Positions 12,802-23,939 of a DNA stretch of 64,000 nucleotides are shown here, one piece after another (the first letter of the stretch is position 1; each line of letters starts with the position of its first letter). Source of the stretch: Lotus japonicus. Lineage: Eukaryota > Streptophyta > Magnoliopsida > Fabales > Fabaceae. The translations under genes were made by a program, and so were the position numbers. Location: the NCBI RefSeq assembly GCF_012489685.1, contig NC_080041.1, forward strand, positions 101,270,981 through 101,334,980, read 5' to 3'. The notes under the pieces were generated by a model. That model saw nothing but the letters and a program-made list of their open reading frames with translations, had not been told where the DNA came from and made no database searches.

Positions 12802-13019
12802 ATAATCAGAGGTGTACCATATGGAATACGACCCTTCAAATAATTGGACGAGATGTCCACATATCTAACAAAAAAGTGAAACGAAGGAATAGTTGAGTTC
12901 AAGATTATTAATAATCAGAGATGTACCATATGGAATACGACCCTTCAAATAATTGGACGAGATGTCCACATATCTAACAAAAAAGTGAAACAAAGGAATA
13001 GTTGAGTTCTAAGATTATT
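12802..13019. repeat. Tandem duplication, unit 109 bp
   Basis: A unit beginning ataatcagaggtgtaccata at 12802 is repeated at 12911 (ataatcagagatgtaccata) with only a few substitutions, so the duplication is recent. Confidence 0.9.
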
Positions 13020-13715
13020 ACTCTCGAGAGATTATCTAATCTCGCGTAGGGGAGGTAATCTTGTAACGTAATATCGTAAGAGACTACCTCATGAAAAAAT
13101 AATATAATAATGATGAAGACACACTAATAGTATTTAAAGTTAACCCAATCGTACAACTATAACTATTAAAACCATGCATGCTAAAAATTACCAAATATTC
13201 AAATTTAAGTTCATAAGTCATAACAAAACATCAAAACAAGTTATCATAAACTTAAAATATGAATAGATAAGTCATCATCTTCAAATTTCTCATCCTCCAA
13301 CATAATCAATTTAAGCACGACTAAAATCATCATCACCGTCAAATTCTTCTTCCTCAAATGAGAGAAACTCTTCAAGATTAGGATCAATGACCGAATTCTC
13401 ATGGTCATCTAGAACTAGTTCAATGACATCCTTAGAAACCTAATTCTCACCATCAATCTCATCAAGAAGGCGTCCTAGAGAGGAGGTCATCACAAGAAGG
13501 AGGTTGTCTCACCGGCGGCTCGCTAGAAATTGCATATGAAGGGAGAAGTTAGGGCTACTACGTTCGATTTATAAAGATAGTATTGAACTCATAAATTGAG
13601 TTGAAAACCCTAATAGGGTGTGTAAAATGTTGATATTACCCTTAACTAAACACTTTTGGACATTTCAACCAATTTATGTAATCTCTTAATCTCGTTAGTA
13701 ATATCTTTATATTAC
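13010..13715. mobile_element. Possible DNA-element remnant with weak inverted ends
   Basis: The left border taagattattactctcgagagattatc is partly matched by the reverse complement of the right border (aaagatattactaacgagattaagag). The minus strand between 13320 and 13560 has acidic peptide stretches (DDHENSVIDPNLEEFLSFEEEEF) broken by stops, suggesting an old coding relic. No target duplication was resolved. Confidence 0.3.
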
Positions 13716-14069
13716 AAGTGCGGGTGTACCTTGCTTGAATGGCAAGCCCAAGCACTTATTTGTTGAGAAGAAAATGATCCAATTCGAAGTTGTTGATGTT
13801 TATACTGGTCAAATTCCATTAAGTTAAAGATAAAAGAATCATATGCACATATGTATATAATAGATATAATAAGAAAAAAAAAAAGAACGAATTAACCAAA
13901 AAAAAAATCTAATCATTCTATCCTATAGGCTCGACATTTTTGCAAACACCGACCCTTACTAAATAGGGCAATGAAAAGAGGAGACTACTGCTAAAAGTCA
14001 GACTACGAGTGGTTCATGGCTTGCCTGTGGGTCGTGGTATCTGACGGGACATTGGCCTCCCTCCTGCTA

Positions 14070-15240
14070 CATCTTGTTGTGCGTTCCTTTAGCTATAGGC
14101 GTGTCCAATCCGAGAATAGTTTGTTCCACATAGTGCAAGGAAGCTGAGTGGGGTTTCATACGAGGGTTTTGTTGTTTCATCATCCAACTAGTACAGTACG
14201 ATGATTTAAAATCACCCGTGAAGCTTTCGGGAAGAGGGGTAGCCTTGCGTTCAGAAAGAAAGATTATCGAGATTACTGTACAAACATACTGCCTGAAATA
14301 GCGAATGCACCATGTGATCGTCATAAGGTGTCCAAATGACAGAGCCAACTATAAGTTCATTTAGAGCAAGCCTCTTCTAGTGGATAGGCACATTTCCCCT
14401 ATGCGTTAGCCAAGGAGTCGCCCTAGGCATGTTCTCAGTATAACGATAGTTCGACTTTCTTTCAAAGACCAAAGGGAGAAAATGCTCAAATATATATGCT
14501 TGTAATCAAACAAAAGTTTGTTAGATTTCAAAAAGCAAAATTCATGTAGCATGTCATGAGAGAGAAACTAAACAAACAGATTTTCACAAACCTGAAATAA
14601 ATTCTAGTAGCCTCTGATGCTAGTGCAACTAGTCCTGCTAGCATCCTTGAGATGCTCATACATATATGCTAATGTTATGGCTAACCAAGCATACATACTG
14701 AATGCATCTAGGTCATGAAACAACTGGAAGTATGCAACCTCAATCTTATTGTTTGTCTTCCTAAAAAAGATGGTCATCCCCACTAATCGTAGCAAGAATG
14801 CTCTAGCAGCTCTCTTCGTCCTTTTTACCATCCATGTTCTCAGCCAACTTCTCCAGCCATGTATAACGAGCATACAATCCATTGGACAAGCGAACCTCTT
14901 CTTCAGCCTTAACATGGGTAATACCAAGCTCGTTAACCAATGCCACAATAGCTTCATCTCGAGTTAGATTTGAGAGAGTAAAGAAACTCTCTGTGATATG
15001 TAAAAATGAAGTCACATCATCTAGCGTGATACTCATCTCCCCGAATAACATATGAAAATGTGATACTCATCTCTCAACAAATGCTGACAACATGACCTTA
15101 TCCACTGATGGTAGATTGCATGTCATGAAACTCTCAAGACTAACTACTTTAACCATTCCCTGTATGTATTTATGAAAGTACTTTGGTTCCTTCTTGATAG
15201 CAATCCCATGATGGCAAGTGTTCTACACATCTCAATTTGT
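14070..15240 (-). pseudogene. Plant mobile domain (PMD, aminotransferase-like) gene relic
   Basis: Read on the minus strand, pieces of one protein lie in order but in different frames. FVER is followed by a TGA where a Trp codon is expected, then HFHMLFGEMSITLDDVTSFLHI, then GLYARYTWLEKL. After a frameshift near 14810 comes RAARAFLLRLVGMTIFF...YLQ-like QLFHDLDAFSMYAWLAITLAYMYEHLKDASR. Another break separates EHFLPLVFERKSNYRY, PRATPWL and WTPYDDHMVHSLFQ. This order (GEMTITLDDV, YLVG, LRDL-YAWG-LA-LY, PRA-W, W-PY) is diagnostic of the PMD family found in MAIL1/MAIN proteins and in many Mutator and Ty3-type elements. The copy is dead. Whether it descended from a transposon or a host gene cannot be decided here. 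Confidence 0.85.
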
Positions 15241-15930
15241 CTTATTTCAATCCATGTAAGACTTCCAAACGTGATAGGAAACATGTGTCTTATGCGTATT
15301 AGAAAACATGTATTAGACAAGACGGTTTTGAAAGTGTTATAAAAAATTTGAGAAAGGAATTGAATTCTGTTGTAAACGTTCTCATCTTATTTATAGTGGT
15401 AAACTAAACATGTACACTTATTCAAACTAAACCTATACCTTATACTTGACACTACAAGTGGCAAATTGCCAAAGCTATTGGCATCTTCAATGCCAATACT
15501 AGTAGTGGTGGCAGATTCTAAGCTAAGCCCACTAATACTAGTCTATAGTAATATGGCCAACTCAACTAAGGACTACACTTAAATTGATTCTCAACATAAG
15601 GATTGTCTTTAGAGATAAATTAAAGTAGCATTTTTCTCTCTCACACCGAGTTAGACCAACTACTTTGCATGATACAATGTTATTCATCTATACATAGACA
15701 GATTTCTATGCACTACTCAGAAATAACACTAGCTCCAAAAATAGCAAGTTAAATACCCAATTTTTATATCTCGTATCATTGAGACATTGACAAACAGATT
15801 CTAACAAAAAAATTTAATACCTTGTTCTCTTTTATTTTTAATATTTAATGCTTGATCATTGTAATTTTCAGCATGTTGTTCTGTGTGGTAAATAACAGAT
15901 AAGCTAAACTAGCATGCAACATTAACTAAG

Positions 15931-16127
15931 TGTGACGAAATGTTATAAAGTATATGTATTATTAGAGATAAATAGGCATAAATCTTTTGGGGTATTCCTT
16001 TATTATTATTTGATATATTAGATAACATTTCTCATAATATTCCTTAGCATATTATGTATTTTTCTTATTATAAATAACATTGGCTACCTCACACACAATT
16101 TTCTGGAGCGAGTTATCTAACCTTACA
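15931..16127 (+). mobile_element. Short LTR, array copy 1 (TG...CA)
   Basis: The LTR runs from tgtgacgaaatg to aaccttaca and is followed by tgatatcagg, a degraded form of the tRNA-Met primer-binding site TGGTATCAGAGC of Copia-type elements. At 197 bp it is the size of TRIM-type LTRs. Counterparts are at 18112 and 20742. Confidence 0.65.
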
Positions 16128-16964
16128 TGATATCAGGTTTATGTTCCAAACCATAGCCTCCAAACCTTGTTCCGCCACCATTCTCTCCCTCTTTTTTTGA
16201 TCCAACCGCCGCCATCGATCTATTTTCTCAGACTTTGTGTCGCGGCATTGATATATGTGCCAGTGGTGTAATTTTTCGTGCAACAGTCCTAGCTTTATGT
16301 TTCATCATTAATTTTCTGTGTTGCAGTCCTACACACGTTGTAGTCTGCAATTTAAAACCTTGGTCAATCGTGCCACAAGATTCTCTTCAAAAGATGAAAT
16401 GCGTCAAACAATCCCAAAAAGCAATGAAATCTCAGCAGAGTATTTTGATCGTACCACAAATATAAATTAAGGTCTAGTGCAACGACTTTCTTCACACCAA
16501 ACCACAATTATAGCGAATTTAGTCTTATTCTAAACTAACTTGGTTCTCTCTTCCAATCCCCACAACTCTTCTTTCATAATTAATGATGTACACTTTTCAG
16601 ATGTATCACAAAGGCAGATGTTTTTAAGTTCCCATTTTGGGTGCATAAATTTCAAGTGGCTTTAATGTTTGCAAAAAAACAACTACAATGGTAGTTCACC
16701 ACCTGATGGAAACTTCACAACTAACTGAGAAATAGTCAAGGTTACGACCTCTGTAATCTCCTCTCGAGAGATTTTCTTTTGCAACCACAACTAAACAATG
16801 AAATTGATGGGTGAAAAATGCAACTGCCTTGCTGAAAATTAAAGGATTATCGACTAGTACAAACTTGATGGGCCTAATTATAATCTGTAGCGATGAGCCT
16901 CTACTTTAGAATTTGAATCAGATCACCAATGGTGTCAGCAAAGTCAGCACCTACCTTGATTCCA

Positions 16965-17040
16965 AATAAATAACATTGTCTACGTCACACGCAATTTTCT
17001 GGTGCGAGTTTTCAAACCTTACATGGTATCAGGTTTAGGT
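16965..17040 (+). mobile_element. Partial LTR end plus PBS, array copy 1
   Basis: The sequence gtcacacgcaattttctggtgcgagttt...accttaca (to 17023) is directly followed by tggtatcagg. It is the 3' part of a related LTR inside the same repeat unit, and its counterpart in copy 2 ends at 19553. Confidence 0.55.
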
Positions 17041-17630
17041 TCCAAACCCTAGCCTCCATACCTTATGTCGCCACCGTTCTCTCCCTATTTTTCTAGTGTG
17101 ATTTTTTGCGCAACAGTCCTAGTTTTTTATGTTGCAATTAATTTTATGTGTTGCAGTCCTACATGTGTTGCGGTCTGCAATTTAGAACCCCGGTGTGCTC
17201 TGTGTGTTATTGTCTTGTTTATAGAGCGTCGATAGTACTTTGCGTCTCGTGTGTTTCCTTTATTTTAACACTAGACTTTAAATTGATTCTCAACAAAAGG
17301 ATTCTCTCACTCCAAATTAGACTAACTACTTTGCATGATACAATGATATCCATCCAAACATAGACAGATTTCTATGCGCTACTCATATATAGCACCAATT
17401 CCAAAATAGCAAGTTGAATACCCAGTCTGCTACGCCGCCTAAAGACATGCCTAAACCAGAGTTTTTTTTTTAAGTCTAAATCACCACATTTAATTTAAAT
17501 GAACGCAAATTCAGTTGACATGGATGCATAAACACACCTTCACAAAACGGATGCAAAAATTCATGGTTAAACAGTTATCCTTCGTGAAAAACTAACTAAA
17601 CTTGTGGTTTATATCAGGTTTCAAGATTTT

Positions 17631-17885
17631 CTACTCTCTAGGCCTTATAAGCAGGGTGTTAACGAAGTCCGGCTGGTTTAGAGGGCACACAGGGAATTCT
17701 TTCATAGGATCGTCGGGATAATAGAATACATCATGTAGTGGGTCCGGTTTGTCATCTTCGACCAATGATGTTGCCTTCTCCATTATCCAAGGATCCTCCA
17801 TTATATTTTGTAGGGAGAAACCTTTTGAGGAGTCTTTCTCCAAGAGCTGTCTAATAAGACGTTTGGCCCCCTCGGAGCATGCCTA
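17631..17885 (-). pseudogene. Antisense protein-kinase C-lobe fragment, array copy 1
   Basis: The minus strand is open for CSEGAKRLIRQLLEKDSSKG / FSLQNIMEDPWIMEKA, then a tail with DDKPDPLHDVFYYPDDPMKEF ending at a stop near 17631. The first half fits kinase subdomain XI (a-Lx-LL-KD--KR-sl--il-HPWI), with Gly in place of the usual Arg after KDSSK and Asp for the His of HPWI. No other kinase domain is nearby, so it is a captured fragment. The identity of the parent kinase is unknown. Confidence 0.55.
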
Positions 17886-18111
17886 AACCAAAGTTTACTC
17901 CCCACTCATATTAAGAGAAATCAAGTGTGCCTTTAACTTGATCAATTCCCCTAGCAAGTTGTTTTGCTTCTCTATCGCGTATCATTGAAGACAGATTCTA
18001 ACATAAACTTTTTATACCTTGCTCTCTTTTGTTTTTGTTATTTAATGCTAGATCATTGTAATTTTTAGTACTTTGTTAGTTAAGCTCAACCAGCATGTAC
18101 AATCAACTAAG

Positions 18112-18284
18112 TGTGACCAAATATTATAAAGTATATGTATCGTTAGACTTTTTTAGTACTTTGTTATTTGATATACTATGTAATTTTTCTCAGAATATTC
18201 CTTAGCTTATTATGTATTTTTTTTATTATAAATAAAATTGTCAACCTCACACACACTTTGTGTTGAGTGTTATCCAATCTTACA
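18112..18284 (+). mobile_element. Short LTR, array copy 2
   Basis: The LTR runs from tgtgaccaaatattataaag to ccaatcttaca and is followed by tggtatcaga. It has a deletion of about 25 bases compared with copies 1 and 3. Confidence 0.65.
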
Positions 18285-19489
18285 TGGTATCAGATATAGG
18301 TTCCAATCCATATCCTCCAAACTATGTGTCACCGCCGCTCTCTTCCTCTTTTTCTGGTCCACATACTGCTACCATCGCTGATCCGTTTTTTGAGACTGTG
18401 TTGCTGGTGTAATTTTCTGTGAAACAGTCCTAGATTTCTATGCTGCCATTAATTTTTTTTGTGTTGCAGCCTTTGATTCTCGTGTGGCTGTCTTTTGCCT
18501 TTCGTACGTGCCGCCATATTGTATTTCGCGCCACCTTTTTCTATTGTATGGTATTCTAGCACATGAAACAAATTTGTACACATTCGCAAAAGTTTGAAAA
18601 CATGTGCCGAGCAAGAAAGTTATGAAGAACGACTACTTTCACCATAGATTAATAACTAGTATTAATATATTAACACAACTCACTTTTTATTCTTCACATC
18701 TCACTTTCATTCAATTTTGTTTTTATCCCTTTCAACATTTTTTGTCACACACATATTATAGTATCTATTTCCCTTTATACTTTTCTTATTTATACTATTT
18801 ATAATAAGTGTAAGTGGAAATGAAATATTAACAAAACATTATACTAGATTCAAGTAACAATGTTCTCTCACTTAGGGTTGGTTGTTTTGTGTCCATGCGT
18901 ACCAAAGATTCTCTTCAAGAAGCTAGAAAGGAGTGAAAAAACCCAAAGCAATGACATCTCAGCAGGGAATACTGATCGTACCATGTACCTACATAAAGTA
19001 AGACCAAGTGCAATGTTATTTCTTTACACCAAACCATAATTATAGCGAATTTAGTCTTCTTCTAAACTAACTTGGTTCTCTCGTCCAATCTCCACAACTC
19101 TTCTTTCATAATTAACCATGTACAATTTTCAGAAGTATCACAAAGGCAGATGTTTCTAAGTTCCCATTTTGGGAGCATAAATTTCAAGTGGCTTTAATGT
19201 TTGAAAAAAACAACTACAATGGTAGTTCACCACCTGATGGAAACTTCACAGCTGACTAAGACACAGTCAAGGTTACACTATCTGTCATTCTCTCTCGAGA
19301 GATTTTCTTTTGCAACCACAACTAAACAAAGAAATTCATGGGTGAAAAATGTCACTACCTAGCTGAAAATTAATGGATTATCGACTAATACAAACTTGAT
19401 GGGCATAATGACAATCTGTAATGATGTGTCTCTACTTTAGAATTTGAATCTGATCACCAATGGTGTCGGCAAAGTCAGCACCTACCTTG

Positions 19490-19570
19490 ATTTCAAATAA
19501 ATTACATGTCTACGTCACACGCAATTTTCCGGTGCGAGTTATCAAACCTTACATGGTATCAGGTTTAGGT
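19490..19570 (+). mobile_element. Partial LTR end plus PBS, array copy 2
   Basis: The sequence cacacgcaattttccggtgcgagtt...accttaca (to 19553) is followed by tggtatcagg, matching the copy 1 fragment ending at 17023. Confidence 0.55.
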
Positions 19571-20267
19571 TCCAAATACTGGCCTCCATACCTTGTGTCG
19601 CCACCGTTCTCTCCCTATTTTTCTTGTTCACCCGCCGTCGCCGATCCGTTGTCTCGAACTTTGTGTATCACCATTAATTTCTATGCCGCTGGTGTAATTT
19701 TTTGCGCAACAATCCTAGTTTTTTGTGTTGTCATTAATTTTATGTGTTGCAGTCGTACATGTGTTGTGGTCCGCAATTTAGAAGCATGGTGTGCTCTGCG
19801 TGTTATTGTCTTGTTTATAGTGCGTCGATAATACTTTGCGTCTCGTGTGTTTCCTTTATCATGAGACTAGACTTTAAATTGATTCTCAACAAAAAGATTG
19901 TCTTCAGAGATAATTTTACTAGCATTTTTCTCTCACTCCAAATTAGACAAACTATTTTGCATGATACAATGATATCCATCCAAACATAGACAAATTTCTA
20001 TGCGCTACTCATATATAGCACCAACTCCAAAAATAGCAAGTTAAAATACCCAGTCTACTACGCCGCCTAAAGGCATGCCTAAACCAGAGTTTTATTTTTG
20101 AAGTCTAAATCACCACATTTAGTTTAAATGAACGTAAATTCAGTTGACACGGATGCAGAAACTCACCTTCACAAAACAGACGCAGAAATTCAAGGTTAAA
20201 CAATTATCCTTCGTGAAAAACTAATTAAACTTGTGGTTAATATCAAGTTTCAAAATTTTCTACTCTC

Positions 20268-20515
20268 TAGGCCTTCTAAGCCGAGTGTTAACGAAGTCCA
20301 GCGGGTTTAGAGGGCACACGGGGAATTCTTTCATAGGGTCGTCGGGATAATAGAATACATCATGCAGTGGGTCCGGTTTGTCATCTTCGACCAGTAATGT
20401 TGGCTTCTCCATTATCCAAGGATTCTCCATTATGTTTTGTAGGGAGAAACCTTTTGAGGAGTCTTTCTCCAGAGGTGTCTAATAAGACGTTTGGCCCCCT
20501 CGAAGCATGCCTAAA
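20268..20515 (-). pseudogene. Antisense protein-kinase C-lobe fragment, array copy 2
   Basis: This is the second copy of the 17631-17885 fragment. One base is missing near 20480, which throws the N-terminal part out of frame. The remainder still reads KDSSKGFSLQNIMENPWIME, then DDKPDPLHDVFYYPDDPMKEFP. Several differences from copy 1 are replacements, so there is no clear sign of selection to keep it. Confidence 0.5.
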
Positions 20516-20741
20516 CCAGAGTTTACTTACTCCACTCATATTAAGAGAAATCAAATGTGTCTTTAACTTGATCAATTCCCCTAGTAAGTTGTTTTGCTTC
20601 TCTATCGCGTATCACTGAAGAAAGATTCTAACATAAACTTTTTATACCTTGCTATCTTTTGTTTTTGTTATTTAATGCTTGATCATTGTAATTTTTAATA
20701 CTTTGTTAGTTAAGCTCAACCAGCATGCACCATCAACTAAG

Positions 20742-20938
20742 TGTGACCAAATATTGTAAAGTATATGTATCGTTAGAGATAAATAGGCATAATATCATAT
20801 GCGAGATTCCTTTATTATTATTTGATATATTATGTAATATTTCTCATAATATTCCTTAGCTTATTATGTATTTTTCTTATTATAAATAAAATTGTCAACC
20901 TCACATACACTTTGTGTTGAGGGTTATCCAATCTTACA
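20742..20938 (+). mobile_element. Short LTR, array copy 3
   Basis: The LTR runs from tgtgaccaaatattgtaaag to ccaatcttaca (197 bp) and is followed by tggtatcaggtttagg, the best-kept PBS-like site of the array. Confidence 0.65.
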
Positions 20939-21900
20939 TGGTATCAGGTTTAGGTTCCAATCCCTAGCCTCCAAACCTTGTGTCGCCTCCGCTCTCTCCC
21001 TCTTTTTCTGGTCCACATACTGCTACCATCGCTGATCCGTTTTTTGAGACTTTGTGTCGCGCCATTAATTTGTGTGTTGTTGGTGTAATTTTCTGTGAAA
21101 CAATCCTAGTTTTCTATACTGCAATTAATTTTTTTTGTGTTGCAGCCTTTGATTTTCGTGTGGCTGTCTTTTGCCTTATGTGCGTGCCTCCATATTGTAT
21201 TTCGCGCCACCTTTTTCTACTGTATGGTATTCTAGCACATGAAACAAATTTGTACACATTTGCAAAAGTTTGAAAACATGTGTCGGGGAAGAAATTTATG
21301 AAGAACGACTACTTTCTCAATAAATAAATAACTAGTATTAATATATTAACCCAACTCACTTTTTATTCTTCACATCTCACTTTCATTCATTTTTTTTTTA
21401 TCTCTTTCAACATTTTTTGTCACACACATATTATATTATCTATTTCTCTTTATACTTTTCTTATTTATACTATTTATAATAAGTGTAAGTGGAAATGAAC
21501 TCTTAACAAACCTTTATACTAGATTCAAGTAGCAATGTTCTCTCTTACTTAGGGTTGGTTGTTTTGTGTCCATGTCGATCGTACCAAAGATTCTCTTCAA
21601 GAAGCTGAAAAGGATTGAAAAAAAACCCAAAGCAATGACATCTCAGCAGGGAATATTGATCGTACCATGCACCTACATAAATTAAGACCAAGTGCAATGT
21701 TATTTCTTCACACCAAACCACAACCACAGTGCATTCAAGGACATTTCTTCCAAACTCACTTGGTTCTCTCTTCCCATCGCCACAATTCTTTTTTCATAAT
21801 TAACCATGTACATTTTTCGGATGTACACCATGGACGATTCCTTCACAAAGGTAGATGTTTCTACGTTCCCATTTTGGGTGCATAAATTTTAAGTGGCTTT

Positions 21901-22489
21901 ACTGAAACACATCCTATCACAGATAAAAAGCTTTTTGAAAGTTTGTATGAATAATTGGTTGAATCGTATACAAAGGAAAAACTTTTCTATTGGAGTTCAT
22001 TTCCACTAATAGTATTGTTGTATTTGGTTGATGAAGAGCATAAACAGCAGTAGCTTGAACCACAGAAGATCAGCACAACAAGCTCCCCTAGGATTAAACA
22101 ACCCTAGTTTTATTCGTGAGCAGGTAGTTGGGGGCAGTCTTCCGGTTTGCACTATGTTGGGCCAATGAGTCCTAATCTCATACGCGCGAGGGCCTACCTC
22201 TTACCAAGCTCTTTAACACCTCCTTGTCAAGTTTGATATATAAGCCTTCAAAACAATATGAGACTTTTGAAATACACTAATTTTTCCAACAAGTATCGAT
22301 AATGGTGCCTCAAATCTCTTGATAATGAAGAAAATTTCAGGAACTGCTGTTTTTGCTATAAATTATGCCCCAAATTACATTGAGGCCTTTCTACTACCGT
22401 TCATCCCTGACCCAGGTTTTTTAATGAATAGTTGGTTAATTAGAGTTGTTACACTGTGTGTGTTATGTGTTCGCTTGATATACTTTTAT
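21901..22489. other. No gene seen
   Basis: Unique AT-rich sequence between the retroelement array and the Tourist-like element. A stretch near 22030-22220 has a more balanced composition but no open frame I recognise. Confidence 0.5.
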
Positions 22490-22516
22490 TTAGGGCTCGT
22501 TTGGTGCGACGTATAG

Positions 22517-22577
22517 TATAAGGCCTGATAGTATAAGACCTGATAGTATTAGGCCTGATAGTATAAGCCCTGATAAC
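22517..22577. repeat. Subterminal 15-16-bp tandem repeat, four copies
   Basis: The phrase ggcctgatagtataa occurs four times in a row with slight changes just inside the left end of the Tourist-like element. An inverted copy (tatactatcatgcc) lies at the right end. Confidence 0.75.
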
Positions 22578-22689
22578 TTTCTTATACTATCCAGCGTTTG
22601 GACATACTCTGTATAATTTACCATATCGTTTAAATTAATGCAATTTTATGTTTAATGAAGTATTGAATAATGGTATATAATAAAAATCA

Positions 22690-23400
22690 AATATGGAGGT
22701 GATTATAACGGTGGTGGCGGTGGTGATGGAAGTAGTGGTAGGTTGGTGGTGGTGGTGGCAATGGTGGTAGGTTGGTGTTGGTGGCGGTGGTGGTGACAGT
22801 GGAGGGTGGTGGTGGTGGCAGCGATGGTGGTTGTGGTGGTGGCGATGATAGGGTGGTGGTGGTGGTGGTAAGGCGGTGGTGGAGGCAATGGTGGTGGTGG
22901 TGGCGATAGGGTGGTGGTTGTGGTGTCGGTAGTGGCGGTGGTGGCAATAGAGTGGTGACGACGATTATGGTGGTGGTGGCGATAGGGTGGTGGTTGTGGT
23001 GTCGGTGGTGGCGGTAGGGCGGCGGCGGCGGCGGTGGCGGTGGTGGCAGTGGTGGTGATCGGGTGGTGGCGGTGGTGGCAGCAATGGTGGTTGTGGTGTT
23101 GGCGACGATAGAGTGTGGTGGTGGTGGTAAGGCGGTGGCGGCTTAGTAAGGTGGCGGCGACGGTGGAGGGTGGAGGCAATGGTGGTGGTGGTGGCGATAG
23201 GGTGGTGGTTGTGGTGTCGGTAGTGGCAATAAAGTGGTGGCGGCGATTATGGTGGTGGTGGCGATAGGGTTGTGGTGGCGGTGATTATGGTGGTGGTGGC
23301 GGTAGGGCGGCGGCGGTGGTGGTGGCGGCGGCGACGGTGATCGGGTGGTGGTGCCAATGATGGTGTAAGTTGGCAGCAATAGAGGGTGGTGGTGATGGTG
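22690..23400. repeat. GGT/GGC trinucleotide-rich minisatellite
   Basis: About 710 bases of (GGT)n interspersed with GGC, GAT and GTT. Longer phrases such as ggtggcgatagggtggtggt recur near 22897, 22974 and 23192, so the array has a higher-order period. It opens long His/Pro/Thr-rich frames on the minus strand, which are an effect of composition. Confidence 0.9.
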
Positions 23401-23641
23401 ACTTATACATCACAACCTTATCATGCCTTATCCATCACTCACATGATGGATTAAATAATACGTCATTTTAATGTATAAGGGGACTTTAATGGATAAGCTT
23501 ATACAATACAATGTCATCACCAAACAATGGATAAACTCATAATGTATTGTATAAGCTTATACTATCATGCCTAATACGGCGTGTCAAACGAGCCCTTAAG
23601 CTATTATAAACTGAATGCATGCGTTCAAGTTATCTTTAGTA

Positions 23642-23933
23642 CTCCCTCCGTTCCTATATACTCCAAATAATTAATTCTCTTAAATTAAGAAAAGTAGTTA
23701 TTAGTAATAAATTTGTAAAAAAAATGATTTACTTTCCTAGATTACCTTTATTTATTTTCCTATGATTTTCTCTCTCCAAGTTAATACTTCTAAAGTTTAT
23801 CATCTCTTTCATATTAAATATGAGGGTGAACTTGGAAAAAATTATTTAATGCTTCCTAGATATTAGAAAGTGACTTATATTTTGTCACAAAAATTTTTCA
23901 AAAAATGTGACTTATAATAGGGAACGGAGGGAG
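23642..23933. mobile_element. Stowaway MITE, TA duplication
   Basis: Ends are CTCCCTCCGTTCCTATATA and, reversed, CTCCCTCCGTTCCCTATTATA. The flanking TA is at 23640-23641 and 23934-23935. At 292 bp without coding capacity it is the same family as the element at 8445-8721, and it sits only 44 bases from the Tourist-like element. Confidence 0.9.
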
Positions 23934-23939
23934 TAGTAT

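Larger units (their letters stand above)
15575..21900. repeat. Tandem array of about 2.2-2.6 kb retroelement-derived units (three copies, last partial)
   Basis: The anchor ataccttg...ttatttaatgcttgatcattgtaatttt occurs at about 15822, 18015 and 20646. The anchor gcatgatacaatg-tat-catc-a-acatagacag occurs at 15668, 17335 and 19958. The block accaaaccacaatta...cgaatttagtctt recurs near 16488, 19020 and 21712. The three copies therefore run head to tail with offsets near 2.2 and 2.63 kb. Each contains a short LTR followed by TGGTATCAG, C-rich leader sequence, a second LTR-end fragment, and in copies 1 and 2 an antisense kinase-like fragment. Copy 3 stops near 21900. Short reading frames within it are not conserved as proteins except the antisense one. 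Confidence 0.85.
22493..23595. mobile_element. Tourist-like (PIF/Harbinger) element carrying a GGT/GGC array
   Basis: The left end reads gggctcgtttggtgcgacgtat. The reverse complement of the right end reads gggctcgtttgacacgccgtat. TTA is present on both sides (22490-22492 and 23596-23598), the classical Tourist target. Just inside, ctgatagtataag motifs repeat at both ends in inverted orientation. There is no transposase. About 710 of 1103 bases are a trinucleotide-rich array. Confidence 0.85.

Noticed and set aside
15575..21900. CRISPR-like array
   Set aside because: The repeats are kilobase-sized retroelement units in a plant genome, not short repeats with spacers.
22687..23379. Long His/Pro/Thr-rich reading frames on the minus strand (86, 158 and 78 codons)
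   Set aside because: They arise from the GGT/GGC repeat, which lacks stops in several frames. No domain is present.
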